NCBI GenBank assembly: GCA_036703985.1
Contig: DATNQN010000075.1
Location: 1-64,000, forward strand
DNA from: Leptolyngbyaceae cyanobacterium
Lineage (GTDB): Bacteria; Cyanobacteriota; Cyanobacteriia; Cyanobacteriales; Aerosakkonemataceae
Length of the DNA stretch: 64,000 bases
Reading direction: 5' to 3'
In this document: in pieces, positions 17,726 to 26,031 of the stretch
How the letters are laid out: each line of letters opens with the position of its first letter
How positions within the stretch are numbered: the first letter of the stretch is position 1
Notes under the pieces: generated by a model
What the model was told of the DNA's origin: nothing
Seen by the model: the letters and a program-made list of their open reading frames with translations, nothing else
Databases searched by the model: none
Position numbers and translations under genes: made by a program

Positions 17726-18211
17726 TTAAATTCCCAAGTTTTGAATAATTTGTTGTACGATCGCATCTGGTGACTGGGAGACATCTACGCAAATTGCCGA
17801 TTCTGGTTCCTCAAGAGTCGCAAACTGGCTTTGCAGCAAATCCTTGTTCATGAAGTGGTTTTGGCGGAGTTCCAGCCGCTTTCGGATCGACTCGAAACTG
17901 CCTTTGAGGTAAATTAATCGTACTCGTTCGGGATCGCACATGAGAAATTGGCGATAGCTGGATTTGAGGGCGGAACAGGCGAGTACCATGTTCCGGTCTT
18001 CTTGCAGCCACAGAACGATCGCATTTTGGATCGCCTCTAACCAGGGTATGCGATCGGCATCGGTGAGGGGAATTCCTTTACTCATTTTCTCGATATTACC
18101 GGGAGAATGGAAGGCATCCCCATCGCTAAACCCCCAATTTAGTTCGGAAGCTAGCATTTTACCGATCGTAGATTTACCAGAACCAGATACCCCCATCACG
18201 ATCGCGATCAT
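17726..18211 (-). CDS. Gluconokinase
   Basis: This 161-aa kinase phosphorylates D-gluconate to 6-phosphogluconate, feeding the oxidative pentose-phosphate pathway. It is the small P-loop (GntK/IdnK) type: Walker A GVSGSGKST at residues 7-15, then LNWGFSDGDAFHSPGNIEKMSKGIPLTD, the DRIPWL motif, and VLACSALKSSYRQFL with the conserved AL-x-x-x-YR. Its length is normal and the frame intact. It is divergent from the Nif11-like gene and appears to be monocistronic. Confidence 0.93.
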   Translation of the reverse strand: MIAIVMGVSGSGKSTIGKMLASELNWGFSDGDAFHSPGNIEKMSKGIPLTDADRIPWLEAIQNAIVLWLQEDRNMVLACSALKSSYRQFLMCDPERVRLIYLKGSFESIRKRLELRQNHFMNKDLLQSQFATLEEPESAICVDVSQSPDAIVQQIIQNLGI

Positions 18212-18476
18212 CTTTTTTCTACTCAGTCTGATTTAATTTATCAATTCTTCAATTTAGCTTAGTTACAGTTTTCAGGTTAACCCTACTTAACATAACGCAT
18301 ATTTATTGTATATGTAGATTTATGAGATTGCGTAAGTACCTACACCTTACAAAAGGAAGAAAAATTTAATAATAAACAATGGTTAAATTCTATCTCAAGT
18401 TAGTATAAAACCAATAAATTTGTTATATAAATTGAATAGAGTTATAAATGATGTGTTCGGAATAGGGTTTTGGAAA

Positions 18477-18710
18477 ATGTCTAGAGATAGTGCCGAAAAA
18501 TTTTTAGAAGCTGCTACTGAAGATTCAACTTTACGAGAGAAGTTGAAATCAGCAAATAGTCTGCAAGATTTCATAGATGTTGCTGAAACAATGGGCTACA
18601 GCTTCACAAATCACGAATTAAAAGCCGTGATCAAAGAAAATAGTGAAGGTGTCACCATGAGAAGAAAAACAGGAATTTGGCCTTGGCTACGACAGTTTAG
18701 CTGGGGTTAA
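18477..18710 (+). CDS. Nif11-type leader peptide protein (orphan RiPP precursor-like)
   Basis: Residues 1-52 match the Nif11 / TIGR03798 leader family: MSRDSAEKFLEAATEDSTLR, EKLKSANSLQDFIDVAETMG and YSFTNHELKAVI. In cyanobacteria such leaders precede the core of ribosomally made, modified peptides, or occur as stand-alone small proteins. The 25-residue tail ends KTGIWPWLRQFSWG; it has no Cys and no clear GG or GA cleavage site. I choose ATG 18477 because the family begins MS-x-x-S-x-x-x-F; an upstream in-frame extension to 18420 is less likely. No modification enzyme or peptidase-transporter is near. Confidence 0.8.
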   Translation: MSRDSAEKFLEAATEDSTLREKLKSANSLQDFIDVAETMGYSFTNHELKAVIKENSEGVTMRRKTGIWPWLRQFSWG

Positions 18711-18777
18711 CTCCACGCGGACTGTTAAAGTATTTAGGCTTTTTCAAATTAATGGTGTCAAATGTTCAATATATTCT

Positions 18778-18805
18778 GTAGAGACGTTTCGCGAAACGTC
18801 TCTAC
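18778..18805. repeat. 28-bp perfect palindrome
   Basis: GTAGAGACGTTTCG is followed directly by its complement CGAAACGTCTCTAC. It lies between the Nif11-like gene and MITE copy C. It could act as a terminator arm, but has no trailing T-run and is probably a dispersed palindrome. Confidence 0.7.
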
Positions 18806-18832
18806 TATATCGCCACATTCCTAAATTCTGAA

Positions 18833-18936
18833 TATAGCGATCCTAAATGAATTGCCAACAACTAAACCCCTCCCAACCCTCCCCTTGGTAAGGGGAGGGC
18901 TAGGGTGGGGTTGATTATTTAAATAGGATCGCTATA
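18833..18936. mobile_element. MITE-like element, family 1 (copy C)
   Basis: TATAGCGATCCTA and its exact complement TAGGATCGCTATA bound the element, the best preserved ends of the family. The internal hairpin is CCCTCCCCTTGGTAAGGGGAGGG. It ends 6 bp from the cupin gene stop. Confidence 0.8.
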
Positions 18937-18941
18937 GTTCT

Positions 18942-19337
18942 TCAAGTTTCTTGATAATCTGAGAAACGGATGATATCATCTTCTCCCAAATATTCTCCAT
19001 TTTGCACTTCAATCATCACCAAGGGAATGACGCCAGGATTTTCCACCCGATGAGGGGTAGACATCGGTACGTAAGTTGACTGTTTTTGCATTAAAAGTGT
19101 CTCTTTTCCATCACAAATTACTTTGGCGGTGCCAGAAACCACAATCCAATGTTCGCTGCGATGATAGTGCATTTGGGTACTAATATGTTGACCCGGTTTC
19201 ACTTCAATTCGATTAATTCGGTAACGTTCCGATTCTTCTAAAACCGTCACCGTACCCCAAGGTCTGATGCGCGTATTCGCTGAATCGGCACTCAAAGTAG
19301 CAACAGAAACTTGGTCATTATTTTGGTTATCGTTCAT
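18942..19337 (-). CDS. Cupin protein, mannose-6-phosphate isomerase type II-like
   Basis: This roughly 131-aa single cupin domain resembles the C-terminal phosphomannose isomerase domain of bifunctional GMP/PMI enzymes: RPWGTVTVLEESERYRINRI, then KPGQHISTQMHYHRSEHW (metal-binding His cluster) and YVPMSTPHRVENPG. I place the start at ATG 19337 because GAGGA sits 9 nt upstream; the ATG at 19346 has that box too close. It overlaps the semiSWEET gene by 11 bp, so both are co-expressed. Activity on mannose-6-phosphate is plausible but not shown; many such lone cupins are of unknown function. Confidence 0.88.
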   Translation of the reverse strand: MNDNQNNDQVSVATLSADSANTRIRPWGTVTVLEESERYRINRIEVKPGQHISTQMHYHRSEHWIVVSGTAKVICDGKETLLMQKQSTYVPMSTPHRVENPGVIPLVMIEVQNGEYLGEDDIIRFSDYQET

Positions 19338-19608
19338 AGCGAGCATCCTCAGTTGATTTGTATTTGGTTTTAAGGAAGATAATTATCAAATTCAAGCCAA
19401 ATGTTACCAGATTGGCCAAAATAATCGGTAACTCATTTTTGGCCAATCCATATATTAACCATAAAAACACACCTATGCTAAAAGTAATCAACATTCCAAA
19501 AGAAAAGTCCTTAGCCGATTTAGATTGCCAGGTTTTAATTACTTGGGGTAAAAAAGCAATGGTGGTTAACGTACCGGCTAGCAAGCCCAAAATAGTCAAA
19601 AGATCCAT
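19327..19608 (-). CDS. SemiSWEET family sugar transporter
   Basis: This 93-aa protein has three transmembrane helices (about residues 5-23, 38-56 and 62-80), i.e. a single PQ-loop/MtN3 triple-helix bundle. The family signature TTIAFLPQVIKTWQSKSAKD includes the PQ dipeptide. SemiSWEETs work as homodimers and passively carry sugars across the inner membrane. Overlap with the downstream cupin/PMI-like gene suggests linked sugar uptake or export and hexose-phosphate metabolism; the link is inference. The frame and length are normal. Confidence 0.9.
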   Translation of the reverse strand: MDLLTILGLLAGTLTTIAFLPQVIKTWQSKSAKDFSFGMLITFSIGVFLWLIYGLAKNELPIILANLVTFGLNLIIIFLKTKYKSTEDARYER

Positions 19609-19863
19609 AATTTAGGGAAAAGGGAACGGCAAAGGGGAAAGAGGCAGGAGGAAAAGGGCTGGGGAAGTAAAAATCAGCCAGTAAAAAGTTCAAAAAACTT
19701 CATGCTTAAAAGCAAGGCTTTTGGTTTTTTACTGCTTTAGATCTACTTTTCTACCAGATACCTGACAAAATTAATTGGCGCTAGGAACTTGTAGTTAGCT
19801 TACTCAATCAACCCTAACGCCGACAAAAATTTTATGTTTTTCCCTTTCATTTTTTGCTTTTCC

Positions 19864-20724
19864 ATGTCTAAAATTTTACCAAAAGTTTACCACTCCCTAT
19901 TGGCTACCACGATCGTCATAGGTTTCGGAATCAATTCACTCAAAAGCAATAGCGCTCCAATTCCCCATTTTTTATCCCCTAACAATATTTATACAAGAAA
20001 CTTTTCGGGCGCTGCTGAAAAAATAGCCTTGAGATTGTCTCAAGCGAGGGAAAGCATAACACCTGCTCTTTCACTGGAGAGACGCGCGATCGCAGTGATC
20101 GGACAAGGACAAGCCACCGCACCCGCAGACACCGCACTTCTGGAATTTCGCTTCGCCAGTCGCGCCCCCATCGAACCACCCCAGCCAAACGCCACCGCAA
20201 ATACATCTTTACCCGGAGAAGAATTGCTCAAACCAGTCGTTGATAGCTTGCTTGCTATTAAAGTACCCAACGAAAACATCGAAATTCAAACCAGTTCCTT
20301 AGAAAATCCCAAATTACTGGTAAAAATCGACAAGCCAACCCGCGAACGAGTACAAGAAGTCGTCAAAGTGGCAAATTCTGCCTTGCAAGCCAGCGATTCT
20401 CTATTTATGCAAGGTATCGGCGCAGAATATGCCGTAAATGACTGTCAACGGCTAGAAAAAGTCGCTCGCAGCGCCGCTTTAAAAGATGCAGAGTCTCAGG
20501 TAACCAGCATTGCATCAGAAATGGGCGTGCAATTGGGAGAACTTTTATTAGTAACGGTTTATCCCATCGTCAGCCCCGCATCTGTCTCCGCCTGCGGTTC
20601 TAAGGTTGCCGTTCCGGTTTCTCCCTTATTTTCCAGTGGTGAAGGCGCACCGCCCTATAACCCGTCTGCCATACCGCAAGTTAAGGTGCAAAGCCAAATT
20701 AGCGTTACCTACGGGATTAAGTAA
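19864..20724 (+). CDS. SIMPL domain protein (DUF541), secreted
   Basis: This protein of about 286 aa has an N-terminal hydrophobic signal (LLATTIVIGFGINSL) and a SIMPL/DUF541 domain from about residue 75: RRAIAVIGQGQATAPADTALLEF, then LLAIKVPNENIEIQTSSLEN and the C-terminal RSAALKDAESQVTSIASEMGVQLGELLLV. The family includes periplasmic oxidative-stress or signalling-interacting proteins of uncertain biochemical role. The start at 19864 (MSKILPKVYHS) gives a better signal peptide than the upstream ATG at 19834. A conserved cysteine pair may be present (C in VNDCQRL and VSACGSK). Confidence 0.85.
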   Translation: MSKILPKVYHSLLATTIVIGFGINSLKSNSAPIPHFLSPNNIYTRNFSGAAEKIALRLSQARESITPALSLERRAIAVIGQGQATAPADTALLEFRFASRAPIEPPQPNATANTSLPGEELLKPVVDSLLAIKVPNENIEIQTSSLENPKLLVKIDKPTRERVQEVVKVANSALQASDSLFMQGIGAEYAVNDCQRLEKVARSAALKDAESQVTSIASEMGVQLGELLLVTVYPIVSPASVSACGSKVAVPVSPLFSSGEGAPPYNPSAIPQVKVQSQISVTYGIK

Positions 20725-20951
20725 ATCGGTTTTCCCGTTACCTGCTCTCCGTTCCCTAAAAATCCTTAGTGTGACACTTGAGGATGCGGAATCAGAGATC
20801 TAGGCATTTATGAGGCCAGAAAGTTAAAGTTGGATAGACTTGGCTGAATTTGTTGAGAGACAGGTGACGGGAAACTACATCCTGTTTTCAATGTTCCAAG
20901 TATTTTCAAACCAATTTTTTAGTTTGCTCCCCAATTTATCAGGGAATAAAT

Positions 20952-23030
20952 ATGAGTTATACCACTGAAGCTGGCAGTTTTCTGAAAGATTTAGATAAAG
21001 TTGCCCAAGTACGCCATGATTTTGCTCGCACCCTAGCTAAAATAACTACTACCATCAAAGAAGCAGAAGCAGAAGCAGAATCTGGTTCTGGGGAATTAAG
21101 TTTAATAAGAGATATAGAAGATTTAGATATTGCCCGAAAAAATTTACAACATGGTGTATTTCGCCTGCTAGTTTTGGGTGATATGAAACGGGGTAAAAGC
21201 ACTTTTCTCAATGCTTTAATTGGAGAAAATTTATTGCCCAGCGATGTCAATCCCTGTACGGCAGTTTTAACGGTTTTGCGTTACGGCCCAGAAAAGAAAG
21301 TTACGGTTTATTTTAAAGATGGTAAACTTCCAGAACAAATTGACTTTGCTACTTTTAAGCGAGAATATACCATCGATCCAGATTATGCTAAAAAACTGGA
21401 AGCAGAAAATAAACTGGCTTTTCCCGATGTTAAATATGCGGTGGTAGAATATCCCTTAGCTATGCTGCAAAAGGGTATTGAAATTGTCGATAGTCCGGGG
21501 CTAAACGATACAGAAGCCCGCAACGAACTTTCTCTGAGTTATATTAATAATTGTCATGCAATTCTGTTTGTATTCCGAGCCGATCAGCCAGCTACCCTCA
21601 CCGAACGCCGCTATTTGGAAAATTACATCAAAGGTCGTGGTTTGACGGTCTTCTTTTTGATTAATGCTTGGGATGAAATTCGGAAGGGATTAATCGATCC
21701 GGATGATACTGAAGAATTAAAAGAAGCTGAGCAGAAAGTCAGGCAGGTTTTTCGTAGCTATTTAACCGAATATTGTGACGTTGATGGCTACGATATTTAT
21801 GATGAAAGAGTATTCGAGGTTTCTTCCCTAAAAGCTCTGCGGAAACGAATTAAAGATGTTAATGATTCTTTAGAAGGGACTGGATTTGCCGAGTTTATGG
21901 CTGCCTTGAATACGTTTTTAACCAAAGAAAGAGCTATTGCAGAATTACGACAAGCCAGATTTTTGGCGCGGCAAACTTACAATCGCGTTCATGAAGCAGT
22001 AGAACGGCGGATTCCTTTGTTAGAGCAGGATGTAGATGAATTAAAACGGCGGATAAGTTCGGTTGAACCGGAATTTAAGCAATTAACTGAAATACGCGAT
22101 CGCTTCCAAGCAGAGATTACCACGGCCAGAGATCGAAAAGCCAGATCGATCGCCGATTCTTATCGCACTTATATCTTAAATTTGGGTAACACTTTTGAAA
22201 GCGATTTCTTAAGATATCAACCACAAATGGGGTTTTTCGATTCTCTAAGTAAAGGGAAAAGAGAAGAATTTAATGCTGCTTTTAAACAAGCATTCGAGCA
22301 ATACATTAAAGACAAAATTGCTGCCTGGGAATTGACTGCCGAACGGGAAATACACGATGCTTTTGCAGAACTAGCTAAAAGTGCCAACGAGCATGGTTCT
22401 GCTTATACCAAAGTAGCCAATTCAATTAATGAAAAATTGATCGGACAAACTTTATTTGGCGCACAAAATATCGGTTATGAAGATGATTCGCCGACTTGGG
22501 CAAGTTGGGCAATGGGATTTTTCTCATTGATTTCTGGTAACGTAGCAGGTGTCGCGCTAGCTGGTGCTGGTTTTGATTGGAAAAACATCCTGGTAAACTG
22601 GGTGGCTGCCATTGGAATTACTAGCTTTTTAGCGATTTTTACTGGTGCGTTTTTTGGGCCAATTGGTTTTGCAGTGATTGGATTGGGAGTGGGTGCTTTT
22701 CAAGTGGATCAAGCTCGAAAAGAATTGATTAAAGCTACTAAAAAAGAGTTCGTCAAATATCTTCCCCAATTAGCACAAGAGCAATGGCAACCAATTCATC
22801 AGGCCGTCAAAGATTGTTTTGATAATTACGAACGAGAAGTTACCAAACGGATAAATGATGATATTAAATCCCGGCAAGCTGAATTAGATAATTTACTCAA
22901 ACAAAAAGAGTCCCGCGAGATCGATCGCAACGCGGAAATAAACCGCTTGAAAAACATCGACGCTACGGTTTTATCGGAATACCGTCATTTGGAATCCGTG
23001 TATGATGATTTATTGTCATATCACGGCTAA
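20952..23030 (+). CDS. Bacterial dynamin-like GTPase 1 (692 aa)
   Basis: A large GTPase of the bacterial dynamin-like family; the structurally known Nostoc BDLP1 has 693 aa. G1 is GDMKRGKST near residues 76-84, the switch Thr lies in NPCTAVLT, G3 is DSPGLND near 180, and G4 is NAWD near 235. Long helical stalk segments follow, and a hydrophobic paddle spans about 515-585 (WAMGFFSLISGNVAG; FFGPIGFAVIGLGVGAF). Dynamins bind and tubulate or fuse membranes on GTP hydrolysis. It is the first of two tandem paralogues, 93 bp from the next. Confidence 0.93.
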   Translation: MSYTTEAGSFLKDLDKVAQVRHDFARTLAKITTTIKEAEAEAESGSGELSLIRDIEDLDIARKNLQHGVFRLLVLGDMKRGKSTFLNALIGENLLPSDVNPCTAVLTVLRYGPEKKVTVYFKDGKLPEQIDFATFKREYTIDPDYAKKLEAENKLAFPDVKYAVVEYPLAMLQKGIEIVDSPGLNDTEARNELSLSYINNCHAILFVFRADQPATLTERRYLENYIKGRGLTVFFLINAWDEIRKGLIDPDDTEELKEAEQKVRQVFRSYLTEYCDVDGYDIYDERVFEVSSLKALRKRIKDVNDSLEGTGFAEFMAALNTFLTKERAIAELRQARFLARQTYNRVHEAVERRIPLLEQDVDELKRRISSVEPEFKQLTEIRDRFQAEITTARDRKARSIADSYRTYILNLGNTFESDFLRYQPQMGFFDSLSKGKREEFNAAFKQAFEQYIKDKIAAWELTAEREIHDAFAELAKSANEHGSAYTKVANSINEKLIGQTLFGAQNIGYEDDSPTWASWAMGFFSLISGNVAGVALAGAGFDWKNILVNWVAAIGITSFLAIFTGAFFGPIGFAVIGLGVGAFQVDQARKELIKATKKEFVKYLPQLAQEQWQPIHQAVKDCFDNYEREVTKRINDDIKSRQAELDNLLKQKESREIDRNAEINRLKNIDATVLSEYRHLESVYDDLLSYHG

Positions 23031-23123
23031 AATATTTCTATTTGTTAAGAAAATCGGGTATCAAAAATAAGTTATATTCTTGATACCCAATTCCCCATTC
23101 GCCATTCCCGAATAAGGTGCAAA

Positions 23124-25208
23124 ATGAGTTACAAAGTTGAAACTGACCGTTTTCTCCAAGATTTGGAAAAAGTAGCGCAAGCACGTTCTCAAGTTTCCCA
23201 ATCTCTCAGCAAGATGGCAGAAACGATCGAACAAGCAGAATTAGAAGGAAAGAAAACGTCTGGCGGACTTGGATTAGAAAGAGAAATTGAAGATATCAAA
23301 GTAGCTAGTAAAAATTTTCGTAAAGGTGTTTTTCGGTTGTTAGTCTTAGGTGATATGAAACGGGGTAAAAGCACGTTTCTTAATGCCTTAATTGGGGAAA
23401 ATTTATTACCAAGTGATGTCAATCCCTGTACCGCAGTGCTAACGTTGCTCCGTTATGGCCCAGAAAAGAAAGTTACTGTTTTCTTTAAAGATGGTAAAAA
23501 CCCGAAAGAGCTAGATTTTAAGAGCTTTAAACATAGTTATACGATCGATCCGGCAGAAGCAAAAAGACTAGAGCAAGAGAAAAAACAAGCATTTCCCGAT
23601 GTAGATTATGCAGTAGTAGAATATCCCTTACCTTTACTAGAAAAAGGCGTAGAAATTGTCGATAGCCCTGGTTTAAACGATACGGAAGCGAGAAATGAAT
23701 TATCTCTAGGTTATATCAATAATTGCCATGCCATTTTGTTCGTGTTAAGAGCTTCTCAACCTTGCACTTTAGGGGAAAGACGCTATCTAGAAAATTATAT
23801 CAAAGGTCGGGGCTTAAGCGTTTTCTTTTTAGTTAATGCTTGGGATCAAATTCGCGAAAGTTTGATCGATCCGGACGATACGGAAGAATTGCAAGAAGCT
23901 GAAGATAGATTGCGGAAAGTTTTTAAAGCTAATTTGGCTGAATATTGTGTAGTTGATGGTTACGATGTTTACGATGAACGAGTATTTGAAATTTCTGCCA
24001 TTAAAGCGTTACGCAAACGGATCAAAGAGCCTTATGCTTCTTTGGAAGGAACGGGTTTTACTGAGTTTATGGGTTCACTGAATACGTTTTTGACTAAAGA
24101 AAGAGCGATTTCCGAAATTCGGCAAGCCAGAACTTTAGCACGTCAAGCTTCTAATCGCGTGAAAGAAACGATCGCACGCCGAATCCCATTATTAGAACAA
24201 AATGTTAATGAATTTAAAGAAAGGATCGATTCAGTAGAACCGGAGTTTAAAAATTTAACTAATATTCGCGACCAATTCAAGCAAGAAATTCAATCTTTGC
24301 GAGATAGCAAAGCCAAAGGAATTGCAGATTCTTTTCGCGGTTACGTGATGAATTTGGGCAATACTTTTGAGACAGATTTCTTGCAATATCAACCTAATTT
24401 AAGGTTTGGAGATTTCCTCGATGCAGGTAAACGCGCTGCCTTTGAAGCTGCTTTGGTGCAAGCATTCGAGCAATATATGAATGACAAACTTTCAGCTTGG
24501 AGTTTTACCGCTGAAAAAGAAATGAATGGCGCATTTTCGCAACTAGCTAAAAGTGCAGCTAACTACGGTGCTTCTTACAGCAAAATAACCGATAAAATTA
24601 CCGAAAAACTAACCGGACAAAAAATCCCAACTGCTAGCAATAACGTACCAGAAGATAATTCTCCGGCTTGGGCAAATTGGGCAATGGGATTAGTTTCTGT
24701 TGCGTCGGGTAATATGGCTGGTGCGGCATTATTGGGAGCAGGTTTTAACTGGAAAAATATCCTGATTAATTTAGTAGCAGTATTCGGACTTCGCAGTGTT
24801 ATTTTAGCCATTTTTCCGGCTACGATTATCTTAGGGCCAATAGGTGTGGCATTGCTCGGATTAGGTGTTGGTGTTTTGCAAGCAGACCAAGCTCGCAAAG
24901 AAGTAGTAAAAGCAGCAAAAAAAGAGTTGGTTAAACATTTGCCACAAGTAGCACAACAACAATGGCAACCTGTTTACGATGCGGTGAAAGAATGCTTTGA
25001 TACTTATGAAAAAGAAGTGAGCGATCGCATTAACGATGATATCAATTCTCGGAAAGCTGAATTAGATAATTTGCTGCAACAAAAACAATCTCGCGAAATT
25101 AATTATCAAACGGAATTAGCCCGTTTGAAAAAAATTGAATCGGATGTTTCATCTGAGTCGCAACAGGTGGAAGTAATCTATCAAAATTTCTTACGATCTG
25201 TGGCGTGA
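23124..25208 (+). CDS. Bacterial dynamin-like GTPase 2 (694 aa)
   Basis: This is a close paralogue of the upstream dynamin, collinear through its length. G1 is GDMKRGKST near residues 76-84, G3 is DSPGLND and G4 is NAWD. The paddle runs from about 515 (WAMGLVSVASGNMAG) to GPIGVALLGLGVGVLQ. The GTPase core is strongly conserved between the copies while the stalk and tip differ more, the pattern expected of partners that form mixed assemblies (as for DynA/DynB-type fusions or paired dynamins). Hetero-assembly is inference. The stop overlaps the start of a hairpin-rich spacer. Confidence 0.93.
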   Translation: MSYKVETDRFLQDLEKVAQARSQVSQSLSKMAETIEQAELEGKKTSGGLGLEREIEDIKVASKNFRKGVFRLLVLGDMKRGKSTFLNALIGENLLPSDVNPCTAVLTLLRYGPEKKVTVFFKDGKNPKELDFKSFKHSYTIDPAEAKRLEQEKKQAFPDVDYAVVEYPLPLLEKGVEIVDSPGLNDTEARNELSLGYINNCHAILFVLRASQPCTLGERRYLENYIKGRGLSVFFLVNAWDQIRESLIDPDDTEELQEAEDRLRKVFKANLAEYCVVDGYDVYDERVFEISAIKALRKRIKEPYASLEGTGFTEFMGSLNTFLTKERAISEIRQARTLARQASNRVKETIARRIPLLEQNVNEFKERIDSVEPEFKNLTNIRDQFKQEIQSLRDSKAKGIADSFRGYVMNLGNTFETDFLQYQPNLRFGDFLDAGKRAAFEAALVQAFEQYMNDKLSAWSFTAEKEMNGAFSQLAKSAANYGASYSKITDKITEKLTGQKIPTASNNVPEDNSPAWANWAMGLVSVASGNMAGAALLGAGFNWKNILINLVAVFGLRSVILAIFPATIILGPIGVALLGLGVGVLQADQARKEVVKAAKKELVKHLPQVAQQQWQPVYDAVKECFDTYEKEVSDRINDDINSRKAELDNLLQQKQSREINYQTELARLKKIESDVSSESQQVEVIYQNFLRSVA

Positions 25209-25305
25209 AACCTAACCCCCCAAGCCCCTTCCCTACGAGGGAAGGGGGAGCAAAGAAATACTCTTGCTCTCCTCTCCTAGTAGGAGAGGGGCTGGGAGAG
25301 AGGTC
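25207..25305. repeat. Two-hairpin repeat between dynamin 2 and the membrane protein
   Basis: CCCCTTCCCTACGAGGGAAGGGG forms one hairpin (about 25225-25247) and CTCTCCTAGTAGGAGAG another (about 25272-25290). The flanks CTAACCCCCCAAG and GGCTGGGAGAGAGGTCA suggest a larger inverted structure. It is a dispersed non-coding repeat that could attenuate transcription between cluster genes. Confidence 0.6.
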
Positions 25306-25342
25306 AAACCAATTACTAATAAACAAATGCGAGGGAAAAAAT

Positions 25343-25894
25343 ATGAACAATTGGCCAAATTGGATTCCCAGACCTAATGCTTGGATGAGCGCAATACTCT
25401 TAATTTTACTGGTAAAGGGTATTGCTATTGTCATCAAGAGAATTTTTGAAATGGGGTACTTCCTGACGGATTTTTCTCCCAAAATGCAAATCTTGTTGTA
25501 TTTTGCAGCTTTATTATCACCGATACCTGTAGTTGCGATCGCGCACCATTGGCTGCACCAATTTCTCGATCGCTATTCCCCCGAAACTCGATCGCCAGAG
25601 TTCGGTAGAACAGAAGGGCTGTTTCCTGGTTTAATGAGTTGGTGGGAAGGCTTGTATGGCTGGATGACGATCGCGCTAGCGATGCTTTTAAGTGGTATGA
25701 TTCGCTTTTTCTTTTTCTCTTACTCTGATGAATACTTATATCAAGCCTTTGCTTGGTGGGATGAATTAAAGAGCTTTTTCACAATTTACAGCCTGATCCG
25801 CATAGTTGCCGCCGCATATCTTTATGAATTTGAACATACCGTGCGGTATCATTTGATGGCAGTCGGTGCGGCAAATTATAGCGATCGGGAGTAA
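25343..25894 (+). CDS. Membrane protein within the dynamin cluster (183 aa)
   Basis: The start ATG 25343 (MNNWPNWIPRPNAWMS) is chosen because upstream codons run through the hairpin repeat and GAGGG lies about 8 nt before it. Four hydrophobic helices are visible: about 15-32, 48-67, 105-124 and 145-165. A soluble loop (YSPETRSPEFGRTEGLFPG) separates the second and third. I recognise no family. It is co-directional between dynamin 2 and dynamin 3, so it may be a membrane anchor or target of the GTPases; that is inference from position. Confidence 0.7.
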   Translation: MNNWPNWIPRPNAWMSAILLILLVKGIAIVIKRIFEMGYFLTDFSPKMQILLYFAALLSPIPVVAIAHHWLHQFLDRYSPETRSPEFGRTEGLFPGLMSWWEGLYGWMTIALAMLLSGMIRFFFFSYSDEYLYQAFAWWDELKSFFTIYSLIRIVAAAYLYEFEHTVRYHLMAVGAANYSDRE

Positions 25895-26031
25895 TAAAAA
25901 TAGATATCGTTTAATCCAAAAATGTCAAACCAACCTAATATTATTTATTGAAGCGCTCAATTGCGATCGCCAAAACATCTTTGAAAAATAACTTACCACT
26001 TTTATCCCCATAAAAAATTAGCTCTAATGTT

